NCBI RefSeq assembly: GCF_000250655.1
Contig: NC_016935.1
Coordinates: 2,684,001 to 2,748,000 of the forward strand
Reading direction: 5' to 3'
From: Paenibacillus mucilaginosus 3016
GTDB taxonomy: Bacteria; Bacillota; Bacilli; Paenibacillales; NBRC-103111
Length of the DNA: 64,000 nt
Part shown: piece after piece, positions 7,333 through 14,900 of the stretch
Numbering within the stretch: the stretch's first letter is position 1
How the letters are laid out: every line of letters starts with the position of its first letter
Translations under genes and position numbers: made by a program
Notes under the pieces: model-generated
The model's database searches: none
The model's input: only the letters and a program-made list of their open reading frames with translations
What the model was told of the DNA's origin: nothing

Positions 7333-9579
7333 ATGAAAGCGATCAATTCCAACTACATTAAGAGAATGCTGCTGTCCTATCTCCCCATCCTCCTGGTTAC
7401 GGTCAGCATGCTGATCTTCATCTTCATTTCCATCATCAACGAAATTAATGTCCGAAACGCCATTCAGGCGAATCAGCTTACCGCCGCATTCGTCAAGAAC
7501 ATGGTGGACAGCACGCTCAAAGGCATCTCCTTCGACGCACAGAAAATGATCGAAACGAGCGGAGAGCTGCAGCTGTACCTCGACGGTCCAACGGACCGGG
7601 CACGGGAATTCGATGTCTCCAATATGCTGAGCGGCCTTATGGTGCGGTACGGGCTTATCGATTCTATCTATCTGTACCGGGCAAAAGACGGCAGGGTGCT
7701 CGACCAAAGTGCGAGCCGTCCCATCGGCCAGTTTCCGGACAGGGGGTATCTCCGCAGCTCGGTGGAGCGGATCCTGACAGGCGTCTGGTCTTCGCCGCGG
7801 GTGAAGGAAAACGAGGTGCGGACGGTGTCCACCTTGGTACACGTTACCTCCCTGGGACTTAAAATTCCCCGGGATTCCGGCAGTCTGGGCTATCTGGTCA
7901 TCAATATCAAGGTTTCGTCGCTCGAATTATTGATCAGCCAGATGATCGACCGGAACGTGACGCAGGCGCAGCTGTTCGATACGCAGGGGCAGCCCTTTTT
8001 CGATGGGAACGGCCTTGCGCCCTCCAACAACAGTCTGAACGCGGAGACCGTGTCGGATTATACGGGCTGGACCTACCGGATGAGTATTAAAGGCGGCAGG
8101 CTGCTTGATCTTCTGTTCCACGGAAGCACGGTGTGGGTTACGCTGGCTCTCGGGGCCATTGTCTTTGCGTTCGGCTCCACCTTCTATGTCACCCGGCGCA
8201 ACTATAAGCCCATCGAAGCCATTCTGCACCGGATTGACCGGTTCGCTTCCGTGGTGAAGACGGCCGGCCCCAAGGAGAACAAGAATGAGTTCGCCTTTAT
8301 CGATCAGGCTATTGAACGGCTGATTACGAACAATATGGTCTTTCAGGAAAAGCAGCAGGAGAACCTCGTCATCCGCAGGCAGCAGTTTCTGCAAACCCTG
8401 CTCAAAGGGGAATTTGAGGACGACCGGGCGACCTGGCAGCAGGAATGGCAGCATTTTGGGCTGGAGGCAGGGCATTTTATTGTGGCTCTGCTGGAGCTGG
8501 ACCATTATGTGCAGTTCGGCCTGAAATACAGTCCGAATGACCAGTCCCTGTTCAAATTCATCATCAGCAGCGTCGCCGTCGAGAGCGCCGAGCAGCAAGG
8601 CCGGAGAATCATAGCCGAGTGGATCTCCAAGAATCAGCTCGTGCTTCTGCTCCTATCGGATGAAGGCGAGTCGCTCGAGCACCATCTGCTGCAGCTGTCG
8701 GAGCAGGTTCGAAGCTGGGTGGAGAAGCACCTGGAATTCACGGTGACGATCGGCATCGGTTCGGCGGCACACCGCGAATCGGACATAGGCCGTTCGTTTG
8801 AGGACGCGGCGGCGGCCGTAAGCTGCAAGGTGACGCTGGGCGTGAATCAAATTATCGATGCGGTCGAGCTCCAAGAACGGCAGGGCGGCGAATGGTTCGA
8901 CTACCTGGAGATGATCCGCACGATCGTTCGCAAGCTGCGGATGTCGGAGTCCGGATGGCCGGGAGAGCTCCTGCGGCTGTTCCATGAGATGAGGGTCCGG
9001 CACCTTCGCAAAGATGATGTCGAGCGGCTGCTGCACTATCTGGTGTTTCAGCTGGATTACGAGATGGCGGAGACGCTGCCGGATGAGGCCAAGGCATGGC
9101 TTCAGGACGCCAAGCCGGCCATGCTCCTTGCCCTGGGGCAATCGGATACCCTGGAGCAGCTGGAGCGCTGTTTTCTTATCGCCTTGGAAGGGCTGGCGGA
9201 CCATGTCAGGGCGCTGGTGCAGAATCAGCGCCATCATGGGCTGTTAAGTGAAATCCGCAGTTACGTGGAAGGGCACTACAGGGACCCGAATCTGTCTCTC
9301 ACTATGCTGAGCGACCGGTTTGAGATCAATGCCAAGTATTTAAGTCAGCTTTTCAAAGAAAGCTTCGGCCAGAACTTCATTGATTTCCTGATGAGTCTGA
9401 GAATGGAGCATGCCAAACAATTGCTGCGGGAGTCGGAGGTTTCGGTGCAGGACATCTCGGAAATGGTGGGCTATGTCAATACGACTTCGTTCATTAGAGC
9501 CTTCAAGAAATTCGTCGGGCTGTCGCCGGGACAATACCGCGAGGCTCAAAGTAAAGAGGGAGTACGCAGTATCCATTGA
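7333..9579 (+). CDS. Membrane-bound AraC-family transcriptional regulator
   Basis: A 748-residue one-component regulator found in Paenibacillus sugar loci. Residues about 14-34 form a first membrane helix, followed by an extracellular sensor of some 230 residues. A second helix (VWVTLALGAIVFAFGSTFYVTRR, near 265-287) leads into a cytoplasmic linker. The C-terminal 100 residues are an AraC double HTH (LSLTMLSDRFEINAKYLSQL, then VSVQDISEMVGYVNTTSFIRAF). It directly follows the ABC transporter genes and probably activates them when the sensor meets its sugar or the binding protein. GGGGAG precedes ATG 7333. The sensor fold is not identifiable by eye; a Cache-like fold is likely from family knowledge. 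Confidence 0.85.
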   Translation: MKAINSNYIKRMLLSYLPILLVTVSMLIFIFISIINEINVRNAIQANQLTAAFVKNMVDSTLKGISFDAQKMIETSGELQLYLDGPTDRAREFDVSNMLSGLMVRYGLIDSIYLYRAKDGRVLDQSASRPIGQFPDRGYLRSSVERILTGVWSSPRVKENEVRTVSTLVHVTSLGLKIPRDSGSLGYLVINIKVSSLELLISQMIDRNVTQAQLFDTQGQPFFDGNGLAPSNNSLNAETVSDYTGWTYRMSIKGGRLLDLLFHGSTVWVTLALGAIVFAFGSTFYVTRRNYKPIEAILHRIDRFASVVKTAGPKENKNEFAFIDQAIERLITNNMVFQEKQQENLVIRRQQFLQTLLKGEFEDDRATWQQEWQHFGLEAGHFIVALLELDHYVQFGLKYSPNDQSLFKFIISSVAVESAEQQGRRIIAEWISKNQLVLLLLSDEGESLEHHLLQLSEQVRSWVEKHLEFTVTIGIGSAAHRESDIGRSFEDAAAAVSCKVTLGVNQIIDAVELQERQGGEWFDYLEMIRTIVRKLRMSESGWPGELLRLFHEMRVRHLRKDDVERLLHYLVFQLDYEMAETLPDEAKAWLQDAKPAMLLALGQSDTLEQLERCFLIALEGLADHVRALVQNQRHHGLLSEIRSYVEGHYRDPNLSLTMLSDRFEINAKYLSQLFKESFGQNFIDFLMSLRMEHAKQLLRESEVSVQDISEMVGYVNTTSFIRAFKKFVGLSPGQYREAQSKEGVRSIH

Positions 9580-9792
9580 TTAGCAAAAGATAAGACGCTC
9601 ATGTTTGAGGCTGCTTGTACAGAGGGGGGATGGTTACCTTCCGCTTGACAGGAGTCTTAACCATGGGCTTTTTGTTTGGCTTGGGTGGCGCCGCATCCCC
9701 GATTCTACTTCTTCATTTCCTGGTAAGCAGGAATTGCTTATAATAGGTGAAGAGTGATACATGCTGCTGCCGATTTGGAAAGGAAGATACAC

Positions 9793-10323
9793 TTGATCGT
9801 ACTTAAATTTACCCAGGCCTTGTTGAAAGACATGAAGGCCGTACCGATGGAGTGCCATGACAGCGGAGAGCTATCCCTCTTTCATTGGCACGTCAATATC
9901 TATCAGTTAAACCGCCGGAAGCATATAGTTTTTATCAATGACCTGTCACGGTTGTGTATCCTCATTGACGGGATCCGAAGCGGTCAAGTCACTCGCTTGC
10001 AAGAGAAATTCTTACTGACGCTCAGAACCTATATGGCCAGTGAAGGAATAGGGGAAGCTGTGATGGATACCTACTTGAGAGAAGGTTCTGAGATCATGAT
10101 ATCCAAAACGAACAGCCGAAGCGTGTTAGGAACCATGAAAGAAGCCACTTATTTCACAGAGGATGATTTTGGGGATGATCTCAGCCGGCTGCAATGGATA
10201 AATCGACTGTTTTATAAACCGATTGATTATCGCAATCCTATCAAAGTTTTCAAGGAAGCGATCACCCTTCATTATGAAGGGAAGAGGACAGATTCGGCAT
10301 TTCCAAGCAAGAGTGAGAAGTAA
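9793..10323 (+). CDS. DUF6933-like protein of unknown function
   Basis: A 176-residue soluble protein. The start chosen is TTG 9793, seven bases after GGAAAGGAAG; the frame is open further upstream to GTG 9754, but homology begins at MIVLKFTQALLKDMK. This opening, with HWHVNIYQLNRRKHIVFINDLSRL next, resembles DUF6933 proteins, which begin with a short strand, K-x-T-x-K-L-L, and later an x-x-F-x-N-x-x-S/T motif. Function is unknown in that family. The open frame continues past its TAA stop into the remnant at 10324-10539. It is not obviously linked to the transporter genes on either side. Confidence 0.6.
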   Translation: MIVLKFTQALLKDMKAVPMECHDSGELSLFHWHVNIYQLNRRKHIVFINDLSRLCILIDGIRSGQVTRLQEKFLLTLRTYMASEGIGEAVMDTYLREGSEIMISKTNSRSVLGTMKEATYFTEDDFGDDLSRLQWINRLFYKPIDYRNPIKVFKEAITLHYEGKRTDSAFPSKSEK

Positions 10324-10539
10324 GAAAGGAAGAAGAAGTCCAATCCGCGAAGACACAAGAGACTTCATCGGGAGGGCCGATTGCATAGGGCAAAACATTG
10401 GCTGCCTGCTTATAATGGCAGGAATATCGTAAGAGGCTACAGCAAGCATTTTGGGGTAGACCTGCTGTGTGCCCTCTGCGAATTACGTTTGCTCGGAATA
10501 GCTGTAGACGAAAAGTATGTAAGACGCGATCCAGGTTGA
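10324..10539 (+). pseudogene. Remnant of a small conserved protein, no proper start
   Basis: Directly after the stop of the previous gene and in the same frame, about 70 codons remain open to TGA 10537-10539. The stretch HRAKHWLPAYNGRNIVRGY, then SKHFGVDLLCALCELRLLG, reads like real protein. I recall a small Firmicute family with a W-x-x-x-Y-x-G-K-N-I-V-x-G-Y-x-K-x-F-G-V-D core, normally followed by an acidic tail that is missing here. No ATG or GTG lies in frame; the only initiator is TTG 10381, with GGGAGGG four bases before it. It may be a truncated relic or a very small gene. The family recall is from memory and unverified. Confidence 0.4.
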
Positions 10540-10565
10540 CTTTTTCTTTTTCGATTCACAAGAAT

Positions 10566-10600
10566 AGGCTCTGGTGGGGAGTATCCCGCCTGAGCCTTTT
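10566..10600 (+). terminator. Rho-independent terminator
   Basis: AGGCTC (10566-10571) pairs with GAGCCT (10592-10597), with inner arms GTGGGG and ATCCCGC, followed by TTTT. It closes the 9793 transcript before the iron-transport promoter. Confidence 0.6.
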
Positions 10601-10636
10601 ACTCGTGCGGTCGCATATGAATTTATCTTAAATACA

Positions 10637-10669
10637 TTGACAGCTCCACTAATAATGATTATCATTATC
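10637..10669 (+). promoter_or_regulatory. Promoter with overlapping Fur box for siderophore uptake
   Basis: TTGACA (10637-10642) and TATCAT (10660-10665) are exactly 17 bp apart. Covering the -10 box is AATAATGATTATCATTATC (10651-10669), which matches the classical 19-bp Fur consensus at 17 positions and contains a 17-bp palindrome (10652-10668). Iron-bound Fur would block RNA polymerase here, so the downstream transporter should be expressed only when iron is scarce. Confidence 0.9.
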
Positions 10670-10720
10670 TTTTAGTGTTGAGAACGTTTATCACTGTATA
10701 TCGTCAGGGGAAGAAGATGG

Positions 10721-11758
10721 ATGGAGACATCAATGAATAAACCGGTTCAGCCTGTGATCCGGTCGCGTCCGGTGACGGCCGCGCTGATTATGGTTGGAGG
10801 GACAATCGCACTCCTGCTTGGCCTTGGTCTATCGATATCGGTTGGCGCTTCGGACATCCGTCTCCATACCGTTTGGGAGGCGCTGTTTCATTTTAATCCC
10901 GAAGCGACGCAGCACCGGATCATTCAGGATCTCCGCATGCCCAGAGCCTTGGCCGGGGCTATGGTCGGCGCCTGCTTTGCCGTGTCGGGAGCGATCATGC
11001 AGGGGATGACGCGCAATCCTCTGGCCGATCCCGGGCTGCTTGGAGTGAATGCCGGAGCCGGGCTGGCGCTTGCTCTCTGCTTTGCGTTTTTGCCGAACCT
11101 GCCGTTCCAGTACCTGATTCTGCTCTCATTCCTGGGCGCTGCCGTAGGAAGCGGTCTGGTGTACGGGATCGGTGCGCTTGCCAAAGGCGGGTTGACGCCC
11201 GTTCGGCTTGCGCTTGCCGGAGCGACGGTCAGCGCACTGCTCGTAGCACTCAGCGAAGGAACGGCGATCTATTCCCATATGGCGCAGGATCTGGCCTTCT
11301 GGCATGCCGGAGGGATGGCCGGCACGAAGTGGCTGCAGGTCAAGATGATGGCACCCTGGGTGGCTGCGGGTGTGATTGGCGCCATGCTGTTATCCCGGTC
11401 CGTTACCCTGCTCAGCCTGGGCGAAGAGATGGCGGTCGGACTGGGCATCCGGACCGGGTGGATTAAGCTCTGCGGCTCGGTGCTGGTGCTGGTGCTCGCC
11501 GGGGCTGCCGTGTCGGCGGTCGGACCGATCGGCTTTGTCGGCCTGGTGATTCCGCACGTAGCCCGGTACTTCGTCGGAAGCGACTACCGCTGGATCGTTC
11601 CCTGCTCGGCCGTACTCGGCGGTTTGCTTATGGTATTTGCCGATATCGGCGCCAGATTGGTGAACCCGCCATTCGAGACGCCGATCGGTGCAGTGATCGC
11701 CCTGCTTGGGGTACCCTTCTTTATTTATTTGGCACGCAGGGAAAGGAGGGAGCTGTAG
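10721..11758 (+). CDS. Iron-siderophore ABC transporter permease (FecCD family)
   Basis: A 345-residue permease of the BtuC/FecCD type. Family landmarks include LRMPRALAGAMVGACFAVSGAIMQGMTRNPLADPG (stem of helix 2-3; residues 68-102) and the conserved GPIGFVGLVIPHVAR near residue 268, which contacts the ATPase. ATG 10721 follows GGGGAAG; an in-frame ATG at 10733 after GGATGGAG is equally possible. It is the first gene of the Fur-regulated operon and pairs with the 11759 permease and the binding lipoprotein at 12887. No FhuC-type ATPase gene accompanies it. Confidence 0.92.
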   Translation: METSMNKPVQPVIRSRPVTAALIMVGGTIALLLGLGLSISVGASDIRLHTVWEALFHFNPEATQHRIIQDLRMPRALAGAMVGACFAVSGAIMQGMTRNPLADPGLLGVNAGAGLALALCFAFLPNLPFQYLILLSFLGAAVGSGLVYGIGALAKGGLTPVRLALAGATVSALLVALSEGTAIYSHMAQDLAFWHAGGMAGTKWLQVKMMAPWVAAGVIGAMLLSRSVTLLSLGEEMAVGLGIRTGWIKLCGSVLVLVLAGAAVSAVGPIGFVGLVIPHVARYFVGSDYRWIVPCSAVLGGLLMVFADIGARLVNPPFETPIGAVIALLGVPFFIYLARRERREL

Positions 11759-12793
11759 GTGGCACATTTGCAAGCGGCTCCGGACAGGAATCATCGTACA
11801 GCACGTGCCGCAGCCGTGATCACAGGCCTGTGTGTACTGATCCTCCTTGCTTTCATCATCAGCATGAATACAGGGGTGATCCGTCTCGCTCCCGTCGATG
11901 TGGCCCGAACGCTCTTTGGGGGCGGCACGGACCAGCAGAAGCTCATTTTATTTGATTTCCGGCTGCCCCGCATCGTGATCTCCCTGCTCGTTGGGGCAGG
12001 GTTCGCCGTATCGGGAGCGATTCTTCAGGGCGTCTCCCGCAATGCGCTGGCCGATCCTGGCCTGCTCGGGATCAATGCCGGAGCCGGACTGGCGGTCGTC
12101 TTGTATATTTCCTTCTTTCCTGTCAAAGAGGAGGCCCCCGTATTCTTCATGCCGCTTCTTGCCCTGCTTGGAGCGGGAACCGCGGCGGCACTGGTCTACC
12201 TGCTTGCCTACAAGAAGGAGCAGGGGATTTCTTCCACCCGGCTGATTCTCATCGGTATTGCCGTTGCGGCGGGCATGGGAGCATTGATGCTCGTGCTGAC
12301 GATCCGTCTGGATCCGAAGAATTATCAATTCGTCGCGGTGTGGCTTGCAGGCAGCATATGGGGGACGAGCTGGAAGTATGTCACGGCCGTTCTTCCCTGG
12401 ATGCTCGTGCTGCTTCCCTTGGTCTTCTACAAGGCCCGCGTGCTGGATGTGCTGCACTTGGGAGAACAGGTTGCGGCCGGGCTCGGGGTTGCCATCGAAC
12501 GGGAACGCCGTAGGCTGCTGGCGGCAGCCGTAGTGCTGGCCGGCGTATGTGTCGCGGTCGGCGGAGGGATCGGCTTCGTCGGTCTGATCGGCCCGCATCT
12601 GGCCAGGCTCCTCGTTGGGCCGAAGCACCGGTACCTGCTGCCGGCTTCGGCGCTTACCGGCGCTCTGATGCTGCTCGTAGCCGATACGCTGGGCCGGTGG
12701 ATTTTGCAGCCGACCGAAGTGCCCACCGGCATTGTCGTAGCGGTGATCGGCGCACCGTATTTTTTATACCTGCTGTCAAGATCCAAAGCCTGA
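11759..12793 (+). CDS. Iron-siderophore ABC transporter permease (FecCD family), second subunit
   Basis: A 344-residue permease paralogous to the preceding one, sharing FRLPRIVISLLVGAGFAVSG and GGGIGFVGLIGPHLARLLVG. It begins at GTG 11759, immediately after the upstream TAG and 9 bases after AAAGGAGGG, which implies translational coupling. The two permeases form the ten-plus-ten helix channel of a type II importer. The charged insertion after helix 4 (AYKKEQGISSTR) is usual for the family. Confidence 0.92.
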   Translation: MAHLQAAPDRNHRTARAAAVITGLCVLILLAFIISMNTGVIRLAPVDVARTLFGGGTDQQKLILFDFRLPRIVISLLVGAGFAVSGAILQGVSRNALADPGLLGINAGAGLAVVLYISFFPVKEEAPVFFMPLLALLGAGTAAALVYLLAYKKEQGISSTRLILIGIAVAAGMGALMLVLTIRLDPKNYQFVAVWLAGSIWGTSWKYVTAVLPWMLVLLPLVFYKARVLDVLHLGEQVAAGLGVAIERERRRLLAAAVVLAGVCVAVGGGIGFVGLIGPHLARLLVGPKHRYLLPASALTGALMLLVADTLGRWILQPTEVPTGIVVAVIGAPYFLYLLSRSKA

Positions 12794-12886
12794 TTCGCTT
12801 CTGACTAACTCATGTATTCCGGAAACGGAAATAGGCAAATCCTTGGCTCATACCCTTAATCGATCAACATCAACGGAGGTCATCTT

Positions 12887-13876
12887 ATGAAGAAGAAACA
12901 TACATACTCGTTATTGGGAGTCGTATTAGGCGCCGCCATCGCAGCGAGCGGCTGCGCAAGCTCGACCGAGCAGGGGGCTGCAGGCAGCTCTTCTCCTGCC
13001 CCTGCGGCATCCGAAGCGGCCAAGCCTGCGGCTGAACGGACGATGAAAGACGCACTGGGGCACGAAGTGAAGATCCCGGCGAACCCGCAGCGCATTATCG
13101 GCTCCTATCTGGAGGATCACCTGGTCACTCTTGGTGTCAAGCCTGTCGCCCAGTGGTCGGTCAGCAATGGAAAATCGGTACAGGTCTATCTGCAGAAAGA
13201 GCTGAACGGAATTCCTACGATTCCAAGCGATCTTCCCTTCGAATCGGTCATGAGCTTTACTCCGGACTTGATCCTCGTGGATAGTGCGGAGCAGGTGGCC
13301 GGAGACAAATATGCCCAATATGCCAAAATCGCCCCGACATTCACGGTAGGGAGCGGAGTCAACAATGATTGGCGGCAGGAGCTGCTGACGGTGGGCGAGG
13401 TGTTGAACAAGAGCGCGGAGGCCAAAAAAGCCTTGGAGAACTATGATCTCAAGGTGAAGGATGCCAAGGAGCAGCTGCAGAAGGCGATCGGCACTCAGTC
13501 CGTGGCCGTTCTCTGGGTAACCGCCAAAGCTGTATATGTTCCCAATGAGAAATTATCAAGCGGTGACGTGCTCTACCGGGATCTTGGGCTGACTCCGCCG
13601 GATGAAATCAAAGAAATTTCCAAAACGGCAACCGCGAACTGGAATCCCATTGCAACCGAGAAGCTGGCTCAGATGAAGATTGATCATATGTTTATCGTGA
13701 ACAGCAAGGGCGTCACGAAAGAAGAGCTGCTGAAGGATCCGGTATATGCCGGCATTCCCGCAGTGAAGAACGGGCATGTCTATGAATATGATCAGTCGGC
13801 TAGCTGGTTGTACACCGGAACGATTGCGAACAGCCAGATGATCGACAATGTCATGACGAGCATTCTCAAGAAGTAA
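12887..13876 (+). CDS. Iron-siderophore binding lipoprotein
   Basis: A 329-residue periplasmic-binding-type lipoprotein. The signal peptide ends A-A-S-G-C, giving Cys23 as the lipidation site, followed by an Ala/Ser-rich linker. The mature domain starts with the family signature RTMKDALGHEVKIPANPQRI and keeps the single-helix-hinge fold pattern of FhuD/YfiY/FeuA proteins (SVMSFTPDLILVDS). GGAGG precedes ATG 12887. It hands ferri-siderophore to the two FecCD permeases upstream and is probably on the same Fur-controlled transcript. The exact siderophore class cannot be told. Confidence 0.92.
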   Translation: MKKKHTYSLLGVVLGAAIAASGCASSTEQGAAGSSSPAPAASEAAKPAAERTMKDALGHEVKIPANPQRIIGSYLEDHLVTLGVKPVAQWSVSNGKSVQVYLQKELNGIPTIPSDLPFESVMSFTPDLILVDSAEQVAGDKYAQYAKIAPTFTVGSGVNNDWRQELLTVGEVLNKSAEAKKALENYDLKVKDAKEQLQKAIGTQSVAVLWVTAKAVYVPNEKLSSGDVLYRDLGLTPPDEIKEISKTATANWNPIATEKLAQMKIDHMFIVNSKGVTKEELLKDPVYAGIPAVKNGHVYEYDQSASWLYTGTIANSQMIDNVMTSILKK

Positions 13877-13900
13877 TCGGGCAGGAAGGGGGAGGACGAA

Positions 13901-14494
13901 ATGGAGCCATTCGATCTATTCGAGGACGAGATTACGACGGAAGAGGAGCTGCGGTCGGTCGTCGGCTTTCCGCATGAAGCCGTAGTGCAAAAATCGGTAG
14001 CGGTGATCGATGACCAGATCCGCCGCTATATCGCCATGTCCCCCCTCTTTTTTCTCTCCACTTCCCATGCGGACGGAAGCTGTGATGTTTCCCCGCGCGG
14101 AGACGTTCCGGGGTTCGTACGGGTCTGGGACGAGAAGCATCTCGTCTTCCCGGAGCGGCAGGGGAACCGGCGTGCCGATTCGCTGCTCAACCTCCTGACC
14201 AACCCTCATGCCGGAATGGTGTTCCTCATTCCGGGAATGGAGGAGGTGCTCCGGATCAACGGCCGGGCCCGGATCATACGGTCGGCCAAGGTGCTCAGCG
14301 GGATGCAGTCAGGGAACCAGACACCGCAGCTTGGTGTAGTGGTGGAGGTGCAGGAGTGCTATATTCACTGCTCCAGAGCGCTGAAGTCTTCCGCTGTCTG
14401 GAATTCGGGAACGTGGCCGAGGCCGGAGGAGCTTCCTTCATCGAAAGAGATGTTCCATGCGCATCTGAAGATCAACGGTTACAAGCTTACATGA
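13901..14494 (+). CDS. Pyridoxamine-5'-phosphate-oxidase-fold flavoprotein
   Basis: A 197-residue protein of the FMN-binding split-barrel group close to the MSMEG_1061 type. Visible landmarks are FFLSTSHADGSCDVSPRGD (strand 2 and phosphate-binding region), LVFPERQGNRRADSLLNLL and GMVFLIPG. Members bind FMN or F420 and reduce or oxidise small substrates; the true substrate is unknown. It starts 24 bp after the siderophore lipoprotein with a strong GGGGGAGG site and ends at a strong terminator, so it is probably the last gene of the Fur operon. A role in releasing iron from imported siderophore is an attractive but untested inference. Confidence 0.8.
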   Translation: MEPFDLFEDEITTEEELRSVVGFPHEAVVQKSVAVIDDQIRRYIAMSPLFFLSTSHADGSCDVSPRGDVPGFVRVWDEKHLVFPERQGNRRADSLLNLLTNPHAGMVFLIPGMEEVLRINGRARIIRSAKVLSGMQSGNQTPQLGVVVEVQECYIHCSRALKSSAVWNSGTWPRPEELPSSKEMFHAHLKINGYKLT

Positions 14495-14544
14495 ATGATG
14501 CCCCTTGCGCTCAAGACGTAATGGGGCAGGAATGAACGGAACAG

Positions 14545-14582
14545 ACAGGGAGCGGACTGCCGGGGGCAGCTGCTCCCTGTTT
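14545..14582 (+). terminator. Terminator of the siderophore operon
   Basis: ACAGGGAGC (14545-14553) and GCTCCCTGT (14572-14580) form a 9-bp stem with a second stem CTGCC/GGCAG inside, then TTTGCGTTG. In the following 320 bases to 14900 the frame of the next gene stays open, but no ribosome binding site and no confident promoter was found. Confidence 0.65.
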
Positions 14583-14900
14583 GCGTTGGCAGCCGCTTAA
14601 GGGGGAAGTGAACGTTTCGCTTGCTGGCGGCCATTGGACTTTTTTGAAGCCCGGATTTTTGAACAAGGAACACTGAAATTTGCATGTTCGATGCCTCTTT
14701 TTGACTATACACTGATATTGCAGTCCAGCCGGCAATGCGGTTGTTCAACCCTACCGGGGAATGAAGGAGGTACTTCGGTGTCATGCGTTCGTCATCTTGG
14801 GATAGAGACGGACGGAAGGATCGGAATTTGTCTGGGGTTTGACATGCGGGTCGTACGTAACAAGGATGGCTATCGGAATTTCGCGAGGAGGCAAGAATTG

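Noticed and set aside
14634-14900. N-terminal extension of the PL11 gene
   Set aside because: The frame is open, but there is no ribosome binding site and the extension would bury the signal peptide that begins after ATG 14901.
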